The position numbers were made by a program, and so were the translations under genes. The notes below the pieces were generated by a model. The model was not told the origin of the DNA and made no database searches. It saw nothing but the letters and a program-made list of their open reading frames with translations. Positions 43,442 through 51,235 of a stretch of 64,000 bases of DNA are shown here, piece after piece. Numbering within the stretch: position 1 is the stretch's first letter; each line of letters opens with the position of its first letter. The stretch covers positions 310,001 to 374,000 of the forward strand of contig CARJLX010000001.1 of the NCBI GenBank assembly GCA_949001935.1, in the 5' to 3' direction. The DNA is from an uncultured Eubacteriales bacterium. GTDB taxonomy: Bacteria > Bacillota > Clostridia > Christensenellales > UBA1242.

Positions 43442-43993
43442 ATGAAAAACTACTTTATAATTCATGGAAGCTTTGGTTCTTCTCAAGAGAACTGGTTCCC
43501 TTGGCTTGAAGCTGTAATTAAGCAGCGGGGGGGGGATTTGTGTATTAATTTAGATTTCCCAATAGGTGAAGGTAAACAAAACTACACAAATTGGGAAATG
43601 GTGCTAAACTCTGTTAAAAGATTTATAAATGAAGATAGCGTATTCTTTTGTCATTCTATTGCTTGTATATTTTTAGTTAAATATTGTATAAAAAATCATA
43701 TTAAAATAGGTAAAGCAATATTCGTGTCGGGATTCAATCATTATCTTGGATTAGATGAAAATTTTGATGAAGTCAATTGCACAATGTACACTACTCGTGG
43801 AAGTGAATTTATTAATCTTTGCAAAGAAAGAATTTGCTATTATGCAAAAAATGATCCATATGTAAAATTTAATAAACTCCAAGAATTTGCAGAATTGATT
43901 GAAGCAAAATCAATAGTAATCGAAACGGCAGGACATTTTAACCAATCAGCAGGTTATACACAATTTAAAGAGTTATTAGAGTATATAAAATAA
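43442..43993 (+). CDS. Alpha/beta hydrolase of RBBP9/YdeN type with internal G9 tract
   Basis: The 183-residue protein starts YFIIHGSFGSSQENWFPWL, as in YdeN/RBBP9 serine hydrolases. The nucleophile is probably the Ser of FFCHSIAC (the family has GHSLG; both glycines are Cys/Ala here). The acid is in KNDPYV and the His in TAGHFN. A second nine-G run (43527-43535) encodes RGGD near residue 29. The gene starts 12 nt after the Nudix gene. The substrate is unknown. Confidence 0.8.
   Translation: MKNYFIIHGSFGSSQENWFPWLEAVIKQRGGDLCINLDFPIGEGKQNYTNWEMVLNSVKRFINEDSVFFCHSIACIFLVKYCIKNHIKIGKAIFVSGFNHYLGLDENFDEVNCTMYTTRGSEFINLCKERICYYAKNDPYVKFNKLQEFAELIEAKSIVIETAGHFNQSAGYTQFKELLEYIK
43527..43535 (+). 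repeat. Homopolymeric G9 tract in the alpha/beta hydrolase gene
   Basis: Nine consecutive G, exactly the same length as the tract 598 nt upstream in the neighbouring gene. No other G run of this length is seen in the window. Confidence 0.85.
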
Positions 43994-44053
43994 AAGTTAA
44001 TGACATATTTTAAGCAATGGAGATTTACAAAGGAAAAATAAAATAAATGTTAA

Positions 44054-44142
44054 AATAAAGCATTCATACTAAATTGAAAAAAAATTAGTTGAATGCTTTA
44101 TTTATATTTTTCTTTTGCTTCTTTTCTTTTAAAGAAAAGAAG
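44054..44142. repeat. Family 1 element: hairpin plus palindrome
   Basis: AATAAAGCATTCA (44054-44066) pairs with TGAATGCTTTATT (44090-44102), extended by ACTAAATT / AATTAGT; a T-rich stretch follows. After TTCTTTTG the palindrome CTTCTTTTCTTT-T-AAAGAAAAGAAG lies at 44118-44142. The hairpin probably terminates the rny-Nudix-hydrolase transcript. Confidence 0.75.
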
Positions 44143-44176
44143 TCATAATTGAAAATCTTGTCGAATAATATATATC

Positions 44177-44761
44177 ATGAATTGGTTTTATGAGTTATTT
44201 ATAGAAAATTTTCAAGGTTGTATTTGGCTTGCTTGTATATTACTTGCAATGATACCTGCTTTAGAGGCAAAGATAGCAATTCCTTTTGCTATGAATCCTG
44301 CATTTTGGGGGAATAACGCACTTCCTGCTTGGCAGGCTTGCATATTTGCATTTATAGGATCAATATTACCAAGCCTTGCAATAATATATTTTACTAGATT
44401 TTGCAAATCTAAAACAAGCGGATTTTTAGTTAACTCAAAAAAATTTTCTGTTAAAGTTAAACAGTTAAATAACAAGTCTTCTAACTTTAAAAAATACTTA
44501 ACGCTTTGTGGTTTTGTTGCATTACCTTTACCTTTGACTGGCGTTTGGACGGGAAGTTTAGTTGCTGGAATAAGTAATTTAAAGATTTGGAAATGTATTA
44601 TTTCTATATTTATTGGAGCTTTAATTTCTTGTATATTAATGACTTTAATATGTGTTTTCTTTTCAAACTCAATAGGAACAATTTTAATAATTTCTCTTTG
44701 CTTAATAATAGTCTTCCTTGCAATAGATTTATTTATAACTTTAATAAAGAAAAAATCATAA
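44177..44761 (+). CDS. Small multidrug export family membrane protein (COG2426-like)
   Basis: The 194-residue protein has about five membrane helices. MIPALEAKIAIPFAMN near residue 25 and ALPLPLTGVWTGSLVAG near residue 118 are the two conserved motifs of this uncharacterised family, named for a weak link to drug export. The real function is unknown. No Shine-Dalgarno is present; TAATAT ends 5 nt before the ATG, suggesting a leaderless mRNA, but the -35 region is poor. Its stop lies in a bidirectional terminator. Confidence 0.8.
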   Translation: MNWFYELFIENFQGCIWLACILLAMIPALEAKIAIPFAMNPAFWGNNALPAWQACIFAFIGSILPSLAIIYFTRFCKSKTSGFLVNSKKFSVKVKQLNNKSSNFKKYLTLCGFVALPLPLTGVWTGSLVAGISNLKIWKCIISIFIGALISCILMTLICVFFSNSIGTILIISLCLIIVFLAIDLFITLIKKKS

Positions 44762-44776
44762 ACTTTTGTTTATGAT
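44751..44776. terminator. Bidirectional terminator
   Basis: AAAAATCATAAAC / GTTTATGATTTTT between convergent genes, overlapping the upstream stop codon. Confidence 0.85.
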
Positions 44777-44780
44777 TTTT

Positions 44781-44993
44781 TTATTCAAGATTATCTTCAT
44801 AATCACTAAAAATGCTAGAAACTATTGGATTAGAATTGCCATATACAAATTCGTGCACATCATGACAAACTAATCCAATATAACAATTATTGTCACTTTT
44901 ATTATTATAGGAATTAGATGATTTTATTACGATTGGAGCAAGGACTAATCCTGCGAACAATTTTAAAATTCCTTTAAAACGAACTTCTAACAT
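44781..44993 (-). CDS. Small GILK-type signal-anchor protein
   Basis: The 70-residue protein starts MLEVRFKGILKLFAGLVLAP, then a polar Asn/Ser/Tyr-rich tail. The ATG at 44993 is preferred since GAGGT precedes it by 7 nt; a longer reading overlaps the end of the upstream gene. The N-terminus closely resembles that of the proteins at 34559 and 49353. It starts 20 nt after the PadR-like gene and is probably in the same operon, so it could be a partner or target. Function unknown. Confidence 0.6.
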   Translation of the reverse strand: MLEVRFKGILKLFAGLVLAPIVIKSSNSYNNKSDNNCYIGLVCHDVHEFVYGNSNPIVSSIFSDYEDNLE

Positions 44994-45013
44994 TTTAACC
45001 TCATTTATTTTAA

Positions 45014-46879
45014 TTAATGCCAATGTTTAACAATCATTGTTTTCTTAACAAAATTGTAAATAGGTAGATAAATCAAAATATAAACTGCTGGCAAGAATAG
45101 GGTAGTAGAAAAAGTTAACCAATTTTCTGTATTTAAACCAAAAGCGAAATTTAATCCTATTATAGCTCCACAACCTAGCAAAGTTATCAACCAAACTAAC
45201 CAGCCAGAGAGCATAGGTTTAGGTTCCCAACTTGTATGTTTTTTAAATGCGTAATATCTACAAACGCATTCAGCACCTGCGAGAATAGGAAATGCTAAGA
45301 AAAGAAAAGTAGTGGCGTTCATTAAATTATTGGTCAAATAAAGAGCAGTGAAGATAACAGCGGTAGCTACAAGAGATAATCCTAAGCAAATCAAAGAAGA
45401 AATAAAACCAAGCTTGTTTGTATTATGTTTTTCTTTTATATTAGACTTCTCATAAACTTTAAATGCAATGCCTTGTGAAGTGTAATAATCTTGTAAATCC
45501 TCATAATCATAAATATAATTTTCATCAACTTGACCATTGGCATTTCCGCCTTTACTCTTAGAGTATAGTTTAGAAATAATTTCTTTATGAGAAAGGTCAA
45601 TAGAATTATCACGCTTAGGTGCAGGAAGAGGAGTTTCCTTTTCTCCCATAATTTTAAGTCTAGGAGGCTCTATTTTTCTTGCTTTTGCTACCTGAGATTT
45701 ATCTAAATATTGATTGATAAAAACTCCATCATCATTTTGCATTTCTTCTTTACTTTCTTTTGCACTTGGGAAGTTTGCTGAATAGTAATTTCTTATAGCC
45801 GCATTGTTTTGACTTTGACTTATAGTAGGTTGTGGATTAGGAGTAACATGTTCACGAACTTTATTAAATTCGTCCTCGCTTAATCTTTCATTTACTCTAC
45901 CTTTATTAGCCAAAATAGAGGACTTCAATTCTTCTATATTTTGTTTAGTTTTTTCATCATCACGCTCAAGAGGATCGCTTACCGCAAAAGACATTTGATC
46001 TTCAGCAAAACTACGCTTTCTCTTATACTTATTTATGTCTCTAGAGATATCATAAATTTGTTGATTTGATAATTGTGTTTGTGTAAATACTTCTTCTTTT
46101 ATTTCACTTTGTTGTTCACTTGCAGTTTCATGAATCAACTCATCTTTTTCAACTTGCTCATTTTCTTGTACTTGCTTTTCAATAGAAGGTTGATTTTCTT
46201 CAGATGGCTTCAATAAACTTGCAATAGAAAATTGCTTTTCTTGATGCTGAGGTTTTTCGGCTTCTTGCACTTGTTGCTGATTACTTTCTTCTATATACTC
46301 TTGTTTGTCCTCATAACCTTGTTTATTTTGGAACTCAGTTTGAGGGATAGGCTCAACAAAAGATTCTTCTGTAGATAAAAAGACACCATCGTCTTCAACA
46401 ATTTCCTCTTTCTCTTGATTTGTAGAAGTATCTAATGAAGAAAAATCAAAGAAATCACTTTGCTCATAATTTTCTTGATTATCTTCTTTATCTTGTATTT
46501 CAGTCTTAACGCCAATTGCTTCAACTTGAGCAATAGGGGATTTTTCTTCAATCACATTGCCATCTTCATTAAAATCCTTGAATACATCAATGCCATTTCG
46601 ATCGAAATAATCTTTTAAAGAAGCAAAAGTGTCACGACCTTTTTCAGTTATACTATAATATCTACGATTTGGGCCAAGTTCGCTGCTTTGTACATAAGAA
46701 GATACTTGACCTTGTTTTTCCATTCTAGTCAAGTTTGAGTAAACACTTGGTTTTTTGAGTAGGATACGACCATTAGAGCGATCTTTAACTTCGCTAATAA
46801 TGTCTAGACCGTAATAGTCACGCTCTAAAAGACAATTTAAAATTAAATATGATAATTGACCTTTTGCATAAATTTCCAT
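45014..46879 (-). CDS. Membrane-anchored PadR-like regulator with long disordered linker
   Basis: The 621-residue protein begins with a PadR-type winged helix (MEIYAKGQLSYLILNCLLERDYYGLDIISEV, RRYYSITEKGRDTF) in residues 1-90. Residues about 100-490 are low-complexity, rich in Q, E, N and S and probably disordered. The last 130 residues hold four hydrophobic helices (LICLGLSLVATAVIFTALYL, FLFLAFPILAGAECV, WLVWLITLLGCGAIIGLNF, LFLPAVYILIYLPIYNF). PadR proteins are usually about 110-180 residues and soluble, so this is a membrane-tethered version. It has its own promoter and GAGGTA site. Confidence 0.8.
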   Translation of the reverse strand: MEIYAKGQLSYLILNCLLERDYYGLDIISEVKDRSNGRILLKKPSVYSNLTRMEKQGQVSSYVQSSELGPNRRYYSITEKGRDTFASLKDYFDRNGIDVFKDFNEDGNVIEEKSPIAQVEAIGVKTEIQDKEDNQENYEQSDFFDFSSLDTSTNQEKEEIVEDDGVFLSTEESFVEPIPQTEFQNKQGYEDKQEYIEESNQQQVQEAEKPQHQEKQFSIASLLKPSEENQPSIEKQVQENEQVEKDELIHETASEQQSEIKEEVFTQTQLSNQQIYDISRDINKYKRKRSFAEDQMSFAVSDPLERDDEKTKQNIEELKSSILANKGRVNERLSEDEFNKVREHVTPNPQPTISQSQNNAAIRNYYSANFPSAKESKEEMQNDDGVFINQYLDKSQVAKARKIEPPRLKIMGEKETPLPAPKRDNSIDLSHKEIISKLYSKSKGGNANGQVDENYIYDYEDLQDYYTSQGIAFKVYEKSNIKEKHNTNKLGFISSLICLGLSLVATAVIFTALYLTNNLMNATTFLFLAFPILAGAECVCRYYAFKKHTSWEPKPMLSGWLVWLITLLGCGAIIGLNFAFGLNTENWLTFSTTLFLPAVYILIYLPIYNFVKKTMIVKHWH

Positions 46880-46896
46880 ATTTACCTCTTGCTTTG

Positions 46897-46926
46897 ATTA
46901 TAGCGAAAAAAGCACTATTATGTCAA
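46897..46926 (-). promoter_or_regulatory. Promoter of the PadR-like gene
   Basis: On the minus strand TTGACA, an 18-bp spacer and TATAAT. A second TTGACA with CATAAT lies about 45 nt upstream. Near 46982-46996 is the palindrome GTATG-TCTTG-CATAC, a candidate operator, which also resembles part of the family 2 repeat. Confidence 0.7.
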
Positions 46927-47043
46927 ATAAAATGTGGCTATTATGCAAAATTTTAAAGAATTTTGTCAATATATGGCACTAGTATGTCTTGCATACCACC
47001 AAATTTAATCTTACAAGAAAATAAAAAAGTTAGATACTTATAT

Positions 47044-47862
47044 TTAATTATAAATATTATTTAGTAATAAAGTTATTTTGTTAACTTCTTTTAAAATCAA
47101 ATCTTCTCCTAAATGAACGACATGTTTAAAGTGCCTTATCTGCCTAACTAATTTGACTAAATAAATATTTTTAACATCCACTTTCTTGTTATAATGATTA
47201 AGCATTGAATTAAAAATTATATCGTCATACCCCATCATTGGGGCAAATTCAACTTCCTTAACATAATATTCCATATTGCCAAAATCTATAATGCCGGATA
47301 ATTTATTATCTTCGCCAATCAATATGTTTGCTTCCTGGAGGTCGCCGTGAGTTAAACAAAACTCGCTTTGCCTCATAAATTCTTCATAGTTTTTATATAC
47401 TTTTAAAAATTTATTAAAATCTTCTTTGCACACATATTCCTTCAATAAATTTAAACTTTTTTCAAGTTTAGCAAGATTTATTTTTATTTCATCGTCTTTA
47501 TTCAAATCACAATTTATTGATTGCATTTCTTGAAAAAAATTAACAAGACTTTTCCCAATATCTTCTTTTTCAACATTAGACAATTCATTTATCTTATTCT
47601 TAAGAGTTTTTCCATCAACAAAATTTTGTAGCATGGCTCCAAAAGGGTATTTTGAATTTGGTTGTATAAGTTCAGGATTGTCAGTTATCTTTACAGAAGA
47701 GATTTTGCCATCAATAAGTCTTGTTTTATTAAATAAACTTTGATAAAGCGAAAATGAATCTTCTCTTTTACCAACCAATAAAACTCTGTTATCTTCCGTT
47801 AAATATGCATCACTGCAAGCACCGCTATCTATAAACTTTAAATTTTCAAATTCTTTTTCCAT
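47044..47862 (-). CDS. Aminoglycoside phosphotransferase-like kinase
   Basis: The 272-residue protein has the APH/choline-kinase fold pattern: an N-lobe with DSGACSDAYL, the catalytic loop LTHGDLQEANILI near residue 187, and IIDFGNMEYY near residue 207 for Mg binding. Many such proteins phosphorylate sugars or choline rather than antibiotics, so resistance should not be assumed. SD AAAGGAAA. Alone in its transcription unit. Confidence 0.8.
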   Translation of the reverse strand: MEKEFENLKFIDSGACSDAYLTEDNRVLLVGKREDSFSLYQSLFNKTRLIDGKISSVKITDNPELIQPNSKYPFGAMLQNFVDGKTLKNKINELSNVEKEDIGKSLVNFFQEMQSINCDLNKDDEIKINLAKLEKSLNLLKEYVCKEDFNKFLKVYKNYEEFMRQSEFCLTHGDLQEANILIGEDNKLSGIIDFGNMEYYVKEVEFAPMMGYDDIIFNSMLNHYNKKVDVKNIYLVKLVRQIRHFKHVVHLGEDLILKEVNKITLLLNNIYN

Positions 47863-47952
47863 TGTATTTCCTTTTAATTTTTAAAAATAGGGGATTTCAA
47901 AAACAAAAATCTTTTCAAATATTTTATCACAAACAAATCCATTTTACAACAA

Positions 47953-47976
47953 AAAAGAGCATTACTTTGCTCTTTT
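47953..47976. terminator. Terminator of the 169-residue protein gene
   Basis: AAAAGAGCA / TGCTCTTTT; on the minus strand the T run follows the stem. Confidence 0.8.
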
Positions 47977-47986
47977 GATTTTCTAC

Positions 47987-48496
47987 TTAAACTGCAGTTT
48001 CGTCAAAGATGCCTTTTCTAGAATAATCATAAATTTGATTTATTTCACTTTCTTTTACATCTTTTGTAAACCATTCAAAATATCTTGAATGTAAATCACT
48101 TCTCTTAAAACCTTTTTCCCCATTATAAGTTATTAAATCTACTACATTATCAACTTTTTTACAAACTGATTTAATTTTAAAAAATGGTAACTCTCCATGA
48201 GTATGAATATATTGACTTTGAGTTTCCAAAACAGGTTCAAAACCATAGTCATTCAAAATGCTACTTACATGCTTTACACTCGTTAAACTTGCCTCTTCAA
48301 TTGAATTTTCTTTTTCTACTTTTTGAGATAAATAAGATATAATTTTGCAGGCGTCATTTAAAGACATTCCTTTTGGCAAATAAAATTGTTGTGAATAAAA
48401 ACATGTTTCTCCAAGCATAGATCTAGAATAACTATCATAAATTGAAAGTGCTGAATAAACCATTCTAATTTTCTTTAAAGTACCATTATTTTCCAT
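47987..48496 (-). CDS. Unknown 169-residue protein
   Basis: I do not recognise it. It is a soluble, mixed helical protein (KKIRMVYSALSIYDSYSRSML, FFKIKSVCKKVDNVVDLITYN), without signal peptide. A good AAGGAGGG site supports the start. It stands alone between a terminator and the divergent metalloprotease gene. Confidence 0.6.
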   Translation of the reverse strand: MENNGTLKKIRMVYSALSIYDSYSRSMLGETCFYSQQFYLPKGMSLNDACKIISYLSQKVEKENSIEEASLTSVKHVSSILNDYGFEPVLETQSQYIHTHGELPFFKIKSVCKKVDNVVDLITYNGEKGFKRSDLHSRYFEWFTKDVKESEINQIYDYSRKGIFDETAV

Positions 48497-48649
48497 TTTC
48501 CCTCCTTATTGCTTTTTTATTATATCATAAAACTTTTAATTATTCAAGTATAAATATAAAAAAACTACAAAACTCAACTTAAACCATTTTATAATATCCT
48601 TTTACAAAATTAAAGTATATTAGAATAATGAAATCGACAGTCATTTTAT

Positions 48650-48678
48650 TTGCCATACAAATTATAAAGTATTATAAT
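48650..48678 (+). promoter_or_regulatory. Promoter for a leaderless YgjP-type mRNA
   Basis: TTGCCA, a 17-bp spacer and a perfect TATAAT that ends 6 nt before the ATG. No Shine-Dalgarno. Confidence 0.7.
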
Positions 48679-48684
48679 TAACTT

Positions 48685-49326
48685 ATGGATATAAAAATTA
48701 TTAGAAGCAAACGCAAAACACTTTCACTTTCTGTCACAAAGGAAGGTGAGGTGATTGTTAGAGCCCCTTTACATTTGAAAGAAGATAAAATACTTAAGTT
48801 TATAGAAGATAAGAGGGGATGGATTGAAAAAAGTCTTGCGAAAATTATGGCTAGAAATAATTTTAAAGATAGTTTTGATTTCAAAAATTACATTTATCTT
48901 TTAGGCGAAAAACAAAGTGTCAATAATTTTAATATGGCAGCAGGAAAAATATCTACAAAACCATCAAAAACCCAAATGAAAGATACTTTTAATGTGTTTT
49001 ACGAAAAACTTTACAAAGAATATGCAAAAAAATACCTAAATAAACGAGTACAAGAAATTGCTCAAACTATAGGATTAAATTATAAAGATCTCAAAATTTG
49101 TAAATCAAAACGCATTTGGGGGAGTTTCAATAAAGATGGATCAATGAAATTAAATTTTAAACTTATTATTTTGCCAAAACCACTAATTGATTATGTTATA
49201 GTCCACGAACTTTGCCATGGAGTACAATTGAATCATAGTCCAAAATTTTGGGCATTGGTAGGGCAGACCCTTCCAAATTATAAACTTCTTAAAAAAGAAC
49301 TAGAAAACTATGGGTTTTTGTTATAA
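48685..49326 (+). CDS. YgjP-like zinc metallopeptidase (DUF45)
   Basis: The 213-residue protein has the YgjP/SprT-like pattern: RSKRKTLSLSVTKEGEVIVRAP at the start, CKSKRIWGSFNKDGSMKLNFKLIILPKPLIDYVIVHELCHGVQLNHSPKFW toward the end, shown here only as a sequence of motifs. HELCH at residues 174-178 supplies the zinc ligands, with a third His in LNHSPKFW. Family members process nucleoprotein substrates or have no known target. No Shine-Dalgarno; leaderless start predicted. Confidence 0.85.
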   Translation: MDIKIIRSKRKTLSLSVTKEGEVIVRAPLHLKEDKILKFIEDKRGWIEKSLAKIMARNNFKDSFDFKNYIYLLGEKQSVNNFNMAAGKISTKPSKTQMKDTFNVFYEKLYKEYAKKYLNKRVQEIAQTIGLNYKDLKICKSKRIWGSFNKDGSMKLNFKLIILPKPLIDYVIVHELCHGVQLNHSPKFWALVGQTLPNYKLLKKELENYGFLL

Positions 49327-49354
49327 AAAAGATGCAATAAATCGCATCTTTTTT
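49325..49354. terminator. Bidirectional terminator
   Basis: AAAAAAGATGC / GCATCTTTTTT between convergent genes. Confidence 0.88.
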
Positions 49355-49784
49355 ATCTTGGTGGAATTTCCATTTGAAATTGCTCACACGCAATAACAAG
49401 TTCTTTGTCGAGTTTACTACTATATTTCTTTTCACCATGGACAAGTTCATAGCCACCATCTTTGAAACAATTTGAAATTAAATTATCTTGCATTCTATAA
49501 CTCCAAACCTTTTTAGTCTTTTCTGCAACACCAACTGAACATAGAGCACCGATAAAAGTTCCGCCTAAGGCAACTATTACTCCAGCGATAATTAATGCAG
49601 CAGCATTTTCATTTTCTTTCAATATTGCCTCGTCTTGAACCTCTTCATTATTAATATAATAAGTTTCTTTATATTAAGTTTCTTTATATATTGGTATACT
49701 TGTTGCAAGCATTGTTGTTCCAGCTGCCAAGCAAATTGGTGCAGGGGAACAAAGCGCAATGCCTGCCAATAATTTTGCAAAACC
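49353..49784 (-). pseudogene. GILK-type membrane protein gene broken by a 15-bp tandem duplication
   Basis: Read on the minus strand, GFAKLLAGIALCSPAPICLAAG is encoded from 49784 down, then SIPIYKET, a TAA stop at 49674-49676, and in the same frame YKETYYINNEEVQDEAILKENENAAALIIAGVIVALGG to the stop at 49353 (given here as segments). The stop lies in a perfect 15-bp tandem repeat (49660-49674 and 49675-49689); with one copy the frame would be open. The start codon is also missing: a TAA directly precedes the GFAKLL codon string. The full protein would have about 140 residues and two membrane segments. A restart at TTG 49622 is possible but lacks a ribosome-binding site. Confidence 0.7.
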
Positions 49785-50085
49785 TTATTAAAAATCAAAA
49801 TTGAGGGGAGTTTTGCCTTTTTAAAAAGAGGTTACTAGATAAAAATAAAAAAGAGGGCAGTTTGATTGCGATTTTTTGCATACTACCGCTCTCTTTTTAG
49901 TTTTAAAAACACGCATTATCTCTGCGTAAAACACAAGTTTTACGCAGAGATAACCGTAGAATAGCCTTATTTGATAATCTATTATGTTATTTTTTAATAA
50001 CTTTATTTTTTATGATAAAAATCTATTTTTAATTTAAATTAAATAAATTTTTAATATAAAAAATTTTTGCATACTAGTTAATACT
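49785..50085. other. Gene-free stretch with two hairpins
   Basis: No plausible gene. It contains a terminator-like imperfect hairpin at about 49845-49897 (AAAAAGAG against CTCTCTTTTT), the perfect 17-bp hairpin at 49916-49953, and then 130 nt of nearly pure A/T. TTTTTGCATACTA occurs twice, near 49875 and 50067. Confidence 0.6.
49916..49953. repeat. Perfect 17-bp hairpin
   Basis: TTATCTCTGCGTAAAAC-ACAA-GTTTTACGCAGAGATAA. The stem is flawless with a tetraloop and no T run on either side. It is not obviously a terminator. Confidence 0.75.
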
Positions 50086-51198
50086 TTATTTATCATCTTT
50101 CTGTTTTTGCTCATTGTTTATGCTTTGATTATTTTCATTTTTTGTTTCAAACTTTTTATATTGATTTTTTTTAATTGTTTTTTCTAAAGCTATTTTATCT
50201 TTTTCTTTCATTTCTTCTTTTTCATTTAAATATACAAATTGATTAATAAATTTTTCATAACCAAGAGAACTTGAAGATGACAATGGATCGGTAAAAATTG
50301 ACTTATTTGGATTGTTAATTGATTTAATATTTTTAACTGAAGTCATTGTTAAATAATTTATTATTTTAACAAAAATTGTATATGCATCATCCCCTTTAAA
50401 TAAATCATCTGGACAAGATACTAAAATGCTTTCAATAAAAATTTGATTTGGCGTAGTTTTATTTGCATAGAAATATAAAACATTAAATATTTTGATCATA
50501 TCAACAAAGTTTTCGCCACATTTATTAAATTTTTCATTTAAAGTCTCTGCACGAGATGCAATATTTATCTCAATAAAGCCTTTTTTACGACCTGCATAGT
50601 ATTTATAAACCTCACCATTATAAATAACTGGATAAATTATAATTTGAGTATTAGAGCCGTAATCATCTTTTCCAATCAATCTAATTCGAGTATCTTCTAA
50701 ATAAACAACAGTAGTTAAAGCTGAAAATTTTGCTATTGCTGTTTGTAAATCTTCACAAAGTGAATATATATTGTATTTGGAAGGATCAAAATTATATATA
50801 ACTGGGTTTACAGCCAATTCTTTCTCTTGCTTTTTCTTTTTTTTGCGTTCTTTTCGTTTAGCTCGCCTTGTATTTCTATTTTGCCAAGCAAAAAGGATTC
50901 GATTTTTTAAATCTTTCCAAAAATTAGTAGATTTTAATGTATTAAGTTCAAGTTGAGCGCTGTCAATTCCCATTAAATAAACAAATTTTGAATTATCGGT
51001 AAAAGCTCCGCTTATAAGTTCGTTTGCCGGCTGTAATATTACATTATCTAAATTAATATATGCAATTTGTTGAGCTAAGTCATCAACAGCATTCGAAACA
51101 ATTAAATTTAGTTTTTCATTAACCTTATCAATAAACTCATCATTTTTCTTTCTAACGATACTTTCGATTAGTTGTTTATCAATGACTTTTCCCTTCAT
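50086..51198 (-). CDS. Unknown 370-residue protein with nucleotidyltransferase-like hints
   Basis: I do not recognise this protein with confidence. It has a helical N-terminus, a run of basic residues (RRAKRKERKKKKKQEK) near residue 112, a mixed alpha/beta core (TTVVYLEDTRIRLIGKD, then TQIIIYPVIYNGEVYKYYAG) and a hydrophilic C-terminal tail rich in K, E, N and Q. The core and the later helical part with SCPDDLF faintly recall nucleotidyltransferase-like proteins of the CD-NTase type, but no clear GS or DxD motif is visible. SD GAGGTA. It follows serS by 37 nt and may share its transcript. Confidence 0.6.
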   Translation of the reverse strand: MKGKVIDKQLIESIVRKKNDEFIDKVNEKLNLIVSNAVDDLAQQIAYINLDNVILQPANELISGAFTDNSKFVYLMGIDSAQLELNTLKSTNFWKDLKNRILFAWQNRNTRRAKRKERKKKKKQEKELAVNPVIYNFDPSKYNIYSLCEDLQTAIAKFSALTTVVYLEDTRIRLIGKDDYGSNTQIIIYPVIYNGEVYKYYAGRKKGFIEINIASRAETLNEKFNKCGENFVDMIKIFNVLYFYANKTTPNQIFIESILVSCPDDLFKGDDAYTIFVKIINYLTMTSVKNIKSINNPNKSIFTDPLSSSSSLGYEKFINQFVYLNEKEEMKEKDKIALEKTIKKNQYKKFETKNENNQSINNEQKQKDDK

Positions 51199-51235
51199 AA
51201 ATTACCTCTTCCTTGAAATTATATCTTTCCCAAAA

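Noticed and set aside
47044..47862. Antibiotic-resistance aminoglycoside kinase
   Set aside because: The kinase fold is clear, but APH-type proteins have many substrates and no resistance-specific motif or mobile context is seen.
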